A DNA stretch of 26,052 nucleotides from Scatosoma sp045533485 (GTDB lineage: Bacteria; Bacillota; Clostridia; Christensenellales; Borkfalkiaceae): the NCBI GenBank assembly GCA_045533485.1, contig JAZSHX010000011.1, positions 1 through 26,052 on the forward strand, given 5' to 3'. The notes below the pieces were generated by a model, which saw only the letters and a program-made list of their open reading frames with translations, was not told the origin of the DNA and made no database searches. A program made the position numbers and the translations under genes. This document shows, piece after piece, positions 5,465 through 12,506 of this stretch. The first letter of the stretch is position 1, and each line of letters begins with the position of its first letter.

Positions 5465-7486
5465 TTATGCCTTTACGGTAACGCTGTACAAAAGGGGTGT
5501 GTTCGCGTCCGTTTTGTCGATACGGATGCGCACTGCGTCGCAGTCCGCTTGGTGTGTGAACACAAGCTCTTTTTTGCCTGCGATGTCTTCGCGTACGTTA
5601 TACGTCTTATCGCCGACGGTGATTTGTACGTTTAACGTAGGCGTTGCGCTGGCAAACGTAAGGGCAATTTTATTTTCCTTGCCTTTGACCGTTTTCACTT
5701 CATAAGAGAACCAGCCGTGCGCGTTGATTTGGCTCCATTTCATCCCTGCGCGGTTGCCGGGAATACGGCACTGTTCGCCGTCTAACAAAAGTGTGTCGCT
5801 GAAATTGACTTCTTTCATAAGCTTGTGACCTTCGTATGCACTGCCGCAAAGGATATAATCGACAAGGTCGGTTTGTTTTTGCATTTGCGCAAAAGCAACC
5901 TTTTCCGCTTCAAAGCATTGCATAAGCACGGCAGTGAAATCGCTGTCCGTCTTTTGCTTGCCGGCAAGGTGACCGCACGCGCCGTGGAAATTGTAATACG
6001 CTTCGCCAAGCTCCGCTCTGCCTTCGGCGTTGATTGCGTCGATATTTTTCACGTGCGCTTTCAAATCGTCTTCGTATTTCTCTTCGCCCGTTTCAAAATA
6101 TTTGGTATAGCTGTAAATGGTGTAGGCAAGCTCTTTCCAAAGCTTTGCCACCAAATCAAGGTTTCTAAATTTCACGTAAAGCTTTTGGTATTCCGTTTCG
6201 TCCATTTGACCTTGCAACGCTTTAACGGCATTGAAAAGCTCGGTGGCTTCCGTTGCCGCTTCTTCCTTTTCTTTGAGCAAGCTTGCAATTGTGCCGCGTT
6301 GCCAACCGATGGGGATAAACCACTCACCCGACGCAATTTCGCACTTCTCTTTCATAATTTCAAACAAGAAATGATTTTTTACGTGGTTGACTTCGGGGAA
6401 GTTACTGCCTTGCGTGAAATAATAACCGTTCAAATAGAAAATCTTCTTTTGATTTTCTTCGGTTTTTTCCATAATATCGCGTACGGCTTTGCCTGCTTTG
6501 CCGTAACGGTCTGCGAAGAACTTATCCAGCTCTTCGTCTACGTCTTTGCCGTTGAGCAGGGCGTAGGTCACGATTAAGTTGGATTCGTTCACGCTGTCAA
6601 ACGGGTGCGAATAATCTCTGTCCACACGGAGCACAAACCCGTGGTGGGGGAAGGTGTTACAATAATGGTATTTATGTACGATATGCTCTCTAAACATAAT
6701 GGGAAGCTTGCCCTTGCCGAAATATTCGCCGAATACGTCGCCTTCCACGATGAAAGGGTTGCCCGTGATTTCCTTGAAGAAATCGTTGTCGGGCAGGGAA
6801 AGCGACCAGTCGAACTTCGTCCATTTGTCCATAACTTGCATTTCGGGGGAAATTTCTTCGTAAGCCCTAAGCATCATTTGTTGGTCTTCCGCAACCGACG
6901 CAAACGGGCGCACAATCAATTCCTTGCCGAGCGCTTTGCAAGTGTCGTAAAGCGTTTTGGTAACAAGCTTCACGCGTGCGATTTTGTCCAGCTTTTGGTT
7001 TTTTAATTTCAAAAGGGGGATTTTCGTTTCGTGGAGCGTTAAAATCACGCCGTCCATTTTCGGGTACGCCGCAAAGAAATCGATGATTTTGTGTTCCAAA
7101 TAATCTTTTACGATAGGGTGCGACACTTCGATATCGCCGTTTTCGTTTAAAACTTCGGGGAACGCTTTGCCGAACGCATAGGGCAAATCCAGCTCGTGGT
7201 GCCACATATACGTTTTTACGCCTGCCGCGTGCGTAATTTCCAGCGCTTCGTTGACAACGTCCATACACATATTGACGTAGTCCATATCCTTTTCGTCATT
7301 GAATTGCGCGTATTTACGGCTGGGCGTCATACCGTCGATGTTACCTTTCACGGGGTCGTGAATGGGACCGGTAAGCTGTACGTGGTTATAGCCGTATTTT
7401 ACGGCGTAGCGCATACAATATAACAAATATTCTCTTTCCACTTCGTCGGGGTTGACGATAGAAATGCCTTTTACGTAATTTTCCAT
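5465..7486 (-). CDS. Putative glycoside hydrolase (GH67/GH115-like TIM-barrel protein)
   Basis: The 673-residue protein has no signal peptide, so it is expected in the cytoplasm. I chose the ATG at 7484-7486 because TAGGAG lies 7 bases upstream on the minus strand; a longer frame to 7558 would run through the promoter. The first half reads like a TIM barrel acting on sugars: HVQLTGPIHD, YMWHHELDLPYAF, a strand DGVILTLHETKIPLL, KELIVRPFA, then GDVFGEYFGKGKLPIMFREH. This order of motifs recalls alpha-glucuronidase-related families, but I cannot assign one. The middle is helical, and the C-terminal 110 residues look like a beta-sandwich sugar-binding module. An intracellular role on imported oligosaccharides is the likeliest reading. 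It appears monocistronic, with its own promoter. Confidence 0.6.
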   Translation of the reverse strand: MENYVKGISIVNPDEVEREYLLYCMRYAVKYGYNHVQLTGPIHDPVKGNIDGMTPSRKYAQFNDEKDMDYVNMCMDVVNEALEITHAAGVKTYMWHHELDLPYAFGKAFPEVLNENGDIEVSHPIVKDYLEHKIIDFFAAYPKMDGVILTLHETKIPLLKLKNQKLDKIARVKLVTKTLYDTCKALGKELIVRPFASVAEDQQMMLRAYEEISPEMQVMDKWTKFDWSLSLPDNDFFKEITGNPFIVEGDVFGEYFGKGKLPIMFREHIVHKYHYCNTFPHHGFVLRVDRDYSHPFDSVNESNLIVTYALLNGKDVDEELDKFFADRYGKAGKAVRDIMEKTEENQKKIFYLNGYYFTQGSNFPEVNHVKNHFLFEIMKEKCEIASGEWFIPIGWQRGTIASLLKEKEEAATEATELFNAVKALQGQMDETEYQKLYVKFRNLDLVAKLWKELAYTIYSYTKYFETGEEKYEDDLKAHVKNIDAINAEGRAELGEAYYNFHGACGHLAGKQKTDSDFTAVLMQCFEAEKVAFAQMQKQTDLVDYILCGSAYEGHKLMKEVNFSDTLLLDGEQCRIPGNRAGMKWSQINAHGWFSYEVKTVKGKENKIALTFASATPTLNVQITVGDKTYNVREDIAGKKELVFTHQADCDAVRIRIDKTDANTPLLYSVTVKA

Positions 7487-7506
7487 AATAAATACTCCTA
7501 AAAAAC

Positions 7507-7523
7507 TGCAAGGGTTGCTTGCA
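7507..7523 (-). promoter_or_regulatory. Hairpin or operator at the transcription start of the glycosidase gene
   Basis: On the minus strand TGCAAG-CAACC-CTTGCA is a perfect inverted repeat followed by six T residues, just before the TAGGAG ribosome site. The predicted start of transcription (about 7523) falls at its edge, so it could be a repressor operator, a 5' stabilising hairpin, or a short attenuator. Confidence 0.45.
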
Positions 7524-7529
7524 AAATGT

Positions 7530-7558
7530 ATTATAACATATAAAATAAATAAAAGCAA
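7530..7558 (-). promoter_or_regulatory. Promoter of the glycosidase gene
   Basis: On the minus strand TTGCTT (7558-7553), 17-base spacer, TATAAT (7535-7530), with TGT before the -10 giving an extended -10. Confidence 0.8.
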
Positions 7559-7601
7559 GGAGATTGATAGGGGGATATTTTATTAAAAATAAAAAACCGA
7601 G

Positions 7602-7632
7602 AAAAAACCGCGGCGAAAAAATCCGTCGCGGT
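7602..7632 (-). terminator. Terminator of the lipoprotein gene
   Basis: ACCGCGACG pairs with CGCCGCGGT on the minus strand (9 pairs, one G-U), followed by six T residues. It begins 18 bases after the lipoprotein stop codon. Confidence 0.85.
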
Positions 7633-7649
7633 GAAAATAATGCTATCTA

Positions 7650-8159
7650 TTAACCGAAAAGGTCGGCAAGGAAGGGGAACAGCGGTTCTTTAACGCGCGT
7701 GAAAACAACGTGCGTGTAATAATCTACGGCAAGCGTGCCGTTAAGGATGCTGCCTGTGTACGTGGGCTTATTAAAGTTGATGTTTCCCTTTTTTACATTG
7801 ATACCGAACGTGTGCTCTTCTTGCTGGTCGCCGAAGATGATGTGTACGTAGCTGTATTTTGCCGAATCCTGACTGTCTTGCTCGTAACGGCAGGTAAGTG
7901 TGCCTTCTTGATAGGGAGTGTCCTTATCTTGATAGGTATACGTTCCCGTACCGTCTTCGCGAAGCTCAATGGTGCAAACGATATCCTTTTCAATCAGCAT
8001 ATCCACCTTGGTGGAGTAAGTGGTGAGCTCATATTTCCCCACAATTTTACGCATTTTTCCGCTTTGTACCGAATAGCAACCCGTTGCTAACAGTGTGGAG
8101 AAAACAAAACATACGACAAGCAACAAACAAAGATACAGTTTTTTTACAGTGTGCTTCAT
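7650..8159 (-). CDS. Lipoprotein of unknown function
   Basis: The 169-residue product starts with a Lys-rich tip and a hydrophobic core ending LLATGC, so Cys28 is the likely lipid-modified residue after signal peptidase II cleavage. The mature part is beta-rich, with repeated Thr/Tyr strands (GKYELTTYS, GTGTYTYQDK, TGSILNGTLAVDY), like small lipocalin- or META-like domains, but I do not recognise a family. The ribosome site AAGGAG precedes ATG 8159. It has its own TTGACA/TATAAT promoter, divergent from the CHR transporter promoter 37 bases away, and its own terminator, so it is a single-gene unit. Role on the outer face of the membrane is unknown. Confidence 0.75.
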   Translation of the reverse strand: MKHTVKKLYLCLLLVVCFVFSTLLATGCYSVQSGKMRKIVGKYELTTYSTKVDMLIEKDIVCTIELREDGTGTYTYQDKDTPYQEGTLTCRYEQDSQDSAKYSYVHIIFGDQQEEHTFGINVKKGNINFNKPTYTGSILNGTLAVDYYTHVVFTRVKEPLFPFLADLFG

Positions 8160-8186
8160 ATTTAATTCACTCCTTTTTTTTCTTTT

Positions 8187-8215
8187 ATTATAATATAGAA
8201 AAAACTATTTGTCAA
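8187..8215 (-). promoter_or_regulatory. Consensus promoter of the lipoprotein gene
   Basis: On the minus strand TTGACA (8215-8210), 17-base spacer, TATAAT (8192-8187): a perfect match at both boxes. Confidence 0.9.
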
Positions 8216-8251
8216 TACCTTTTTGTGAAAAAGTATTTGCACCTAAAAACA

Positions 8252-8280
8252 TTGACAAACGGTAAATAGAGTGATATAAT
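8252..8280 (+). promoter_or_regulatory. Consensus promoter of the CHR transporter pair
   Basis: TTGACA (8252-8257), 17-base spacer, TATAAT (8275-8280). It is divergent from the lipoprotein promoter, with 36 bases between the two -35 boxes. Confidence 0.9.
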
Positions 8281-8320
8281 ATAAAGGAATATATATGGGA
8301 ACGATATGGGCAGGTATGAG

Positions 8321-8914
8321 ATGAAACAATTAAAATTGCTTTTTACAATTTTTATATCCGTATTAAAAGTAGGGCTTTTTACCTTTGGCGGCGGATATGC
8401 GATGATTAGCGTTTTGGAGCACGAATTCGTTTCCAAAAGAAAGTGGCTTGCTCACGAAGAATTTTTGGATCTTGTCGCTATTGCCGAATCGACGCCTGGG
8501 CCCATTGCGATTAACAGCGCAACCTATATCGGTTACAAAAAATCCGGCTTTTTAGGGGCATTGATTGCCACGATCGGTATGTGTTTGCCGTCGTTTGTAA
8601 TTATTTTCTTGATTTCCTTGTTTTTTAATGCTTTTTTGTCTATCGCTTGGGTAGCGGCGGCGTTCAAGGGCATACAGGCGTGCGTGGTATTTCTGATTGC
8701 TTCCGCGGGGTTTAAGATGTTGAAAAAAATGCGAAAAACGGCGTTTAACGTCACTGTTTTTTTGGCGGTTGTCGCTACCATGGTCGCGTTGAGTTTGTTT
8801 GCCGTGTCGTTTTCTTCGATATTTTATATCTTGATTGCAGGTACGCTCGGCGTGGCTGTATACGGGTGTAAGCAAATGAAAAATAAGAAAGCAGATAAGG
8901 AGAAAGACGTATGA
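8321..8914 (+). CDS. CHR-family (chromate-type) transporter subunit, first half
   Basis: The 197-residue membrane protein is a short-chain CHR domain. The hallmark FTFGGGYAMI lies near the N-terminus, then ESTPGPIAINSATYIGY, then several hydrophobic helices. Short CHR proteins come as pairs that together form one transporter; the family is named for chromate efflux, but the native substrate in anaerobes is not established. ATG 8321 fits the usual family start; ATG 8306 in the same frame would add five residues. Ribosome sites are weak for both (AGG at 8312-8314 for the later one). The stop overlaps the next start as ATGA, so the two halves are translationally coupled. Confidence 0.85.
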   Translation: MKQLKLLFTIFISVLKVGLFTFGGGYAMISVLEHEFVSKRKWLAHEEFLDLVAIAESTPGPIAINSATYIGYKKSGFLGALIATIGMCLPSFVIIFLISLFFNAFLSIAWVAAAFKGIQACVVFLIASAGFKMLKKMRKTAFNVTVFLAVVATMVALSLFAVSFSSIFYILIAGTLGVAVYGCKQMKNKKADKEKDV

Positions 8915-9486
8915 TTTATTTACAGCTTTTTCTCACTTTCTTAAAAATAGGCGCGTTTACTTTTGGCGGCGGTTACGCTATGATACCGCTTATTCGCGAA
9001 TCAGTGCTTGGCTACGGCTGGATGGGCGAGGAGCAAATTTTGAATTTTATCGCCGTGGCGGAATCAACGCCCGGACCGATTGCGGTCAATATGGCAACCT
9101 TTGTCGGTGCGTCGCAGGGCGGCGTTTTGGGCGCGCTTGTCTCTACGCTTGGCGTGGTGTTGCCGTCTTTTATCATTATATTGTTGATTGTTGCGCTCTT
9201 AAACAATCTTTTGCAATTTGCCGGCGTAAAAGCGTTTTTAAGCGGATTGCGTCCCGCAGTGGTGGGGTTGATTACGGCGGCGTTCGTTACGCTGTTTTTG
9301 CAACAGTTTTTTGCCTTGCGAACGATACGCTCTGCCGTGCAAGTGGATTATAAGGGATTGATTATCTTTTTCGCGGCGTTTTGTATGGCGTTCGTCTATA
9401 AAAAATGGCGTAAAAAGGCAATTTCGCCCATTGTATTGATTGTGCTTTGCGGCGCGCTGGGCGTAGTGTTTTACGGTGTTTTTTAA
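8911..9486 (+). CDS. CHR-family (chromate-type) transporter subunit, second half
   Basis: This 191-residue partner is clearly homologous to the preceding protein: FTFGGGYAMIPLIRE near the start and ESTPGPIAVNMATFVG in the second helix region, followed by about five hydrophobic segments. Its ATG lies within the last codons of the upstream gene (4-base overlap), and AAGGAG sits upstream inside that gene. Separate halves inserted in opposite orientations are the usual idea for paired short CHR proteins. No regulator of the chrB type is next to them. Substrate remains open. Confidence 0.85.
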   Translation: MIYLQLFLTFLKIGAFTFGGGYAMIPLIRESVLGYGWMGEEQILNFIAVAESTPGPIAVNMATFVGASQGGVLGALVSTLGVVLPSFIIILLIVALLNNLLQFAGVKAFLSGLRPAVVGLITAAFVTLFLQQFFALRTIRSAVQVDYKGLIIFFAAFCMAFVYKKWRKKAISPIVLIVLCGALGVVFYGVF

Positions 9487-9519
9487 CTATGTAATAAGCA
9501 GTACGGAAAAAAATTAAAA

Positions 9520-9539
9520 AACGTAAATATATTTACGTT
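9520..9539. promoter_or_regulatory. 20-base perfect palindrome upstream of the purine promoter
   Basis: AACGTAAATA followed by TATTTACGTT. It ends 7 bases before the -35 of the pur promoter, in the position of a repressor or activator site. The half-site ACGTAAA resembles the ACGCAAA half of enterobacterial PurR sites, though with wider spacing. It could instead be a weak terminator of the CHR genes, but no T tract follows. Confidence 0.5.
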
Positions 9540-9546
9540 CGTTTGC

Positions 9547-9575
9547 TTGCGTTTTTTGTCGGGATTTGTTATAAT
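9547..9575 (+). promoter_or_regulatory. Promoter of the purine operon
   Basis: TTGCGT (9547-9552), 17-base spacer, TATAAT (9570-9575), with TGT before the -10. The predicted start near 9582 leaves a leader of about 258 bases before purE. Confidence 0.8.
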
Positions 9576-9599
9576 GATAATATGATAGTTGGGGAAAGG

Positions 9600-9659
9600 G
9601 CAAAGATAAAGAAGTAAACGGACGAGGTTAGTTATATGCGTTTAACGTTATCCCTTTGC
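9600..9659 (+). promoter_or_regulatory. Leader stem-loop that encloses the start of the leader ORF
   Basis: GCAAAG (9600-9605) pairs with CTTTGC (9654-9659) and ATAA (9606-9609) with TTAT (9648-9651) across a 2-base bulge. Inside, GTAAACG (9614-9620) pairs with CGTTTAAC (9639-9646, one bulge). The loop carries GAGG and the ATG of the 44-codon leader ORF, so its translation could be controlled by this fold. Confidence 0.45.
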
Positions 9660-9770
9660 AAGAAGAAAAAAATCGCCGTACAAGCGGCGGTGTTGCCGTG
9701 CGCAGTTTTGGGCGGCGTAGGGGTTTTGCGTGCAACGAAATCGTCCTTTTATGGGCAAAAAACCAGATAA
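9636..9770 (+). CDS. Small leader ORF (44 codons) in the purine operon leader
   Basis: The frame starts at ATG 9636 with GAGG (9624-9627) 8 bases upstream and ends with TAA at 9768-9770, only 4 bases before the terminator stem. The predicted peptide has four consecutive Lys (residues 9-12), then a hydrophobic stretch of about 19 residues, then a basic end, so it could insert in a membrane. It is too short to rely on coding statistics. A ribosome finishing at the stop would cover the 5' arm of the terminator (9775-9785), so translation to the end could favour readthrough into purE. It may instead be an independent small protein, or not translated. Confidence 0.4.
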   Translation: MRLTLSLCKKKKIAVQAAVLPCAVLGGVGVLRATKSSFYGQKTR

Positions 9771-9774
9771 ACAC

Positions 9775-9814
9775 AAGCGGTGCAACCGACGGCGGATTGC
9801 ACTGCTTCTTTTTT
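9775..9814 (+). terminator. Terminator or attenuator between leader and purE
   Basis: AAGCGGTGCAA (9775-9785) pairs with TTGCACTGCTT (9797-9807) with one G-U; the loop is 11 bases, and CT6 follows. It lies between the only evident promoter and purE, so purE-L expression needs readthrough. A second GTGCAA at 9730-9735 in the leader could compete for the TTGCAC arm. Confidence 0.8.
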
Positions 9815-9839
9815 GAATATTTTTTAGGAGAGTTATACA

Positions 9840-10328
9840 ATGAGCAAAGTTGGCATTTTGATGGGCAGTAAATCGGATTTCGACGTGGTAAAACCTGCCG
9901 TAAACGTGTTGCAAAAATTCGGTGTGGAAACGGAAGTGCGCGTAATTTCCGCGCACAGAACGCCGCAGGAAGCGCACGAATATGCGTCCACTGCGCGTGC
10001 ACGCGGTGTGGAAGTGTTGATTTGCGCGGCAGGCAAAGCGGCGCATTTGGGCGGTGTAATCGCCGCGCTTACGACGTTGCCCGTGATCGGCTTGCCCGTA
10101 AAAACGGATATGATGGGCGGTTTAGACAGCTTGCTGTCTATCGTGCAAATGCCGTCGGGTATTCCCGTGGCTACGGTGGGGGTAAACGGCGGTGAAAACG
10201 CAGGGCTTTTGGCACTGCAAATTCTTGGCGTGAAATATCCCGAAATTGAAAAACAGCTTGTTACATATAAAAAAGCGATGCAAGACAAAATCAATGCGGA
10301 CGACGCCGCGCTGCAAGCTTTATTATAA
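9840..10328 (+). CDS. purE: PurE, N5-carboxyaminoimidazole ribonucleotide mutase (class I)
   Basis: PurE interconverts N5-CAIR and CAIR in de novo purine synthesis. The 162-residue length is normal. Seen: the phosphate-binding start ILMGSKSD, the catalytic SAHRTP motif, and LLSIVQMPSGIPVATV near residue 100, all marks of class I. The usual GAGGAAHLPG loop reads AAGKAAHLGG, a variant I believe is common in Clostridia. purK, which makes N5-CAIR from AIR, is absent from the operon, so it is either elsewhere or replaced by a high-CO2 route. AGGAG lies before ATG 9840. It is the first gene of a seven-gene operon. Confidence 0.93.
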   Translation: MSKVGILMGSKSDFDVVKPAVNVLQKFGVETEVRVISAHRTPQEAHEYASTARARGVEVLICAAGKAAHLGGVIAALTTLPVIGLPVKTDMMGGLDSLLSIVQMPSGIPVATVGVNGGENAGLLALQILGVKYPEIEKQLVTYKKAMQDKINADDAALQALL

Positions 10329-10360
10329 TTTTAGAAAATAATTTTTAACGGAGATAGATT

Positions 10361-11071
10361 ATGGAAAAGAAACAACAACTTTATGAAGGCAAAGCAAAAA
10401 AAGTGTACGCAACCAGCGATCCTGACCTTGTTATCGTGGATTATAAAGACGATGCAACGGCTGGTAACGGCGCGAAAAAGGGTACGATTGCAGGGAAAGG
10501 CGTTATCAATAACCGTATGAGCAATTTTCTTATGCAAATTTTGGCGAAGGAAGGAGTAAAAACGCATTTTGTGGAAGAGCTTTCTCAAAGAGAAACGCTT
10601 GTAAAGAAAGTGAAAATCTTGCCTTTGGAAGTGATTATCCGTAACATTTCCGCAGGTTCGTTTGCAAAACGCTACGGCGTGCAAGAAGGCATTGTGTTTG
10701 CCGAACCGACCATTGAATTTTCTTATAAAAACGACGAACTTGGCGATCCCCTTTTGAACGATTACCACGCAGTAGCGCTTGGGCTTGCAACTTGGGACGA
10801 AATTGCCACCGTGAAAAATATGGCGTTTAAAGTAAACGAAGTGTTGAAAGCTTATTTCAAAAAACTCAACGTTACCCTTGTCGATTTTAAAATCGAGCTT
10901 GGTAAAACGTCGCAAGGCGAAATCGTGCTCGCGGACGAAATTTCTCCCGACACGTGCCGTTTCTGGGATTCCACGACGGGCGAAAAGCTGGATAAAGACC
11001 GTTTCCGTCGCGATATGGGCGGCGTAGAAGGCGCTTATCAAGAAATGATGCGCCGCGTAATGGGAGAATAA
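10361..11071 (+). CDS. purC: PurC, SAICAR synthase
   Basis: PurC couples CAIR with aspartate using ATP to make SAICAR. The 236-residue length is typical of the bacterial single-domain enzyme. Motifs seen: LYEGKAKKVY at the N-terminus (nucleotide-binding loop), EVIIRNISAGSFAKRYG in the middle, VDFKIELGK, and the signature ADEISPDTCRFWD near residue 190. Ribosome site CGGAG lies before ATG 10361. It is 32 bases after purE and only 4 bases before purF, so it is certainly part of the operon. Nothing unusual is seen. Confidence 0.95.
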   Translation: MEKKQQLYEGKAKKVYATSDPDLVIVDYKDDATAGNGAKKGTIAGKGVINNRMSNFLMQILAKEGVKTHFVEELSQRETLVKKVKILPLEVIIRNISAGSFAKRYGVQEGIVFAEPTIEFSYKNDELGDPLLNDYHAVALGLATWDEIATVKNMAFKVNEVLKAYFKKLNVTLVDFKIELGKTSQGEIVLADEISPDTCRFWDSTTGEKLDKDRFRRDMGGVEGAYQEMMRRVMGE

Positions 11072-11075
11072 TCGT

Positions 11076-12497
11076 ATGGCAGTGTTCGGGATTTTCGGCA
11101 CGCAAACGGCGAACGTGGCGTCAAGCACCTATTACGGCTTGTATGCGCTGCAACACCGCGGACAAGCTAGCGCAGGTATCGTGGTCAACGACGACGGCGT
11201 GTTCCACGCGTATAAGGATAAAGGGCTTGTCAACGACGTGTTTACACCGCGCGTGTTAAACGAACTTGGATTTGGACAAATGGCGCTTGGTAACGTGCGT
11301 TACGGTACAAGCGCGACGAAAGAAAGAATTAACGCAGAGCCCATGCTTGTCAATCACGTCAAGGGCAGAGTTGCCATTTCGCACGACGGCGGACTTGTCA
11401 ATTATGCAGAGCTTAGACGGGAGCTGGAATTGCAGGGCGCGATCTTTCACACGGCGAACGAAGTGGAAGTAATTGCGTATATGATTACGCGCGCGCGACT
11501 TACCGAGCCGTCTACGGAGCAAGCAGTGGTAAGGGCTATGCAAACGCTTAAAGGTGGCTATTCGCTCTTGGTGATGTCCCCGCAAAAGCTGATAGCGGCG
11601 CGCGACCAAAACGGCGTACACCCCTTATGCTACGGCGTGCGCGACGACGGCGAATACGTAGTGGCAAGCGAAACATGCGCGCTGGCAACGGTGGGCGCAA
11701 CGTTCGTGAGAGAAGTGGAACCCGGCGAAGTGTTGGTGTTTTCTAAAGACGGCGTGAAAAGCTTGCGCGATAACTGTCAACAAGCACCCGAACGCTTGTG
11801 TGTGTTTGAGTATTTATACACGGCGCGCCCCGATTCCATTATCAACGGCTGTTCGGTGCATTTGGCAAGAAAGCGCGCAGGCGCAGCTTTGGCAAAAGCG
11901 TATCCCACGCAAGCGGACGTAGTGATCGGCGCGCCCGATTCGGGGTTAGACGCGGCCATCGGCTACGCGGAGCAATCGGGCATTCCGTATGGTATCGGGC
12001 TTATCAAAAATAAATATATCGGCAGAACGTTCATTGATCCGGGGCAAAACCTGCGCGAAGACAAGGTGAAAATCAAGTTAAACCCCGTGGCAGAAACCAT
12101 CAAAGATAAACGCGTGATTTTGGTGGACGATTCTATCGTTCGCGGTACGACGATGGTGCGCGTAGTCAAATTGCTTCGCGATGCAGGCGCAAAGGAAATT
12201 CACGTGCGCTCTTCCGCGCCGAAATTTCTCAATCCTTGCTTCTACGGCACGGATATCGGGTCAAAGGAAGAATTGATTGCGTGTAAGTTTGATACGGAGC
12301 AAATGGCAAAAATGTTCGGGGCGGATTCGGTAGCGTTCCTACCGCTTGACGACGTGTACGCCTTGGGTGCAGGCGGTTCGTGCAAAGGGTATTGTGCGGC
12401 GTGCTTTGACGGTAACTATCCCACGTGTTTGCCGAAAGCGGAAACGGAAGATAAATTTGAACGCAAAATTTCTGAAAATAAAAATAATGGACAATAA
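11076..12497 (+). CDS. purF: PurF-like amidophosphoribosyltransferase lacking the glutaminase cysteine
   Basis: PurF makes phosphoribosylamine from PRPP using ammonia from glutamine. The C-terminal half looks complete: EYLYTARPDS, LIKNKYIGRTFI, the PRPP loop VILVDDSIVRGTTM (about residues 347-360, Asp351-Asp352) and cluster-type cysteines (one before FEYLYTARP, one in NPCFYG, and a CKGYCAAC group). The N-terminal Ntn-glutaminase domain is degenerate. It starts MAVFGIFG where CGVFGI is expected, so the catalytic Cys1 is absent. The HNGN oxyanion motif reads HDGG (103-106), and the SDTEV glutamine-binding Asp is Asn128 (ANEVEV); Arg75 is kept. The upstream in-frame codons (back to a stop at 11058) contain no Cys. 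Predicted: ammonia-dependent activity. Function as PurF is supported by the operon. Confidence 0.88.
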   Translation: MAVFGIFGTQTANVASSTYYGLYALQHRGQASAGIVVNDDGVFHAYKDKGLVNDVFTPRVLNELGFGQMALGNVRYGTSATKERINAEPMLVNHVKGRVAISHDGGLVNYAELRRELELQGAIFHTANEVEVIAYMITRARLTEPSTEQAVVRAMQTLKGGYSLLVMSPQKLIAARDQNGVHPLCYGVRDDGEYVVASETCALATVGATFVREVEPGEVLVFSKDGVKSLRDNCQQAPERLCVFEYLYTARPDSIINGCSVHLARKRAGAALAKAYPTQADVVIGAPDSGLDAAIGYAEQSGIPYGIGLIKNKYIGRTFIDPGQNLREDKVKIKLNPVAETIKDKRVILVDDSIVRGTTMVRVVKLLRDAGAKEIHVRSSAPKFLNPCFYGTDIGSKEELIACKFDTEQMAKMFGADSVAFLPLDDVYALGAGGSCKGYCAACFDGNYPTCLPKAETEDKFERKISENKNNGQ

Positions 12498-12506
12498 GGA
12501 GAAGAT

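Noticed and set aside
5825..6577. 250-codon open frame on the plus strand
   Set aside because: Antisense to the glycosidase-like gene, with no promoter or ribosome site.
9582..9839. Guanine, PRPP, ZTP riboswitch or T-box in the purE leader
   Set aside because: I looked for the conserved core sequences of these and found none, so I report only an unassigned leader.
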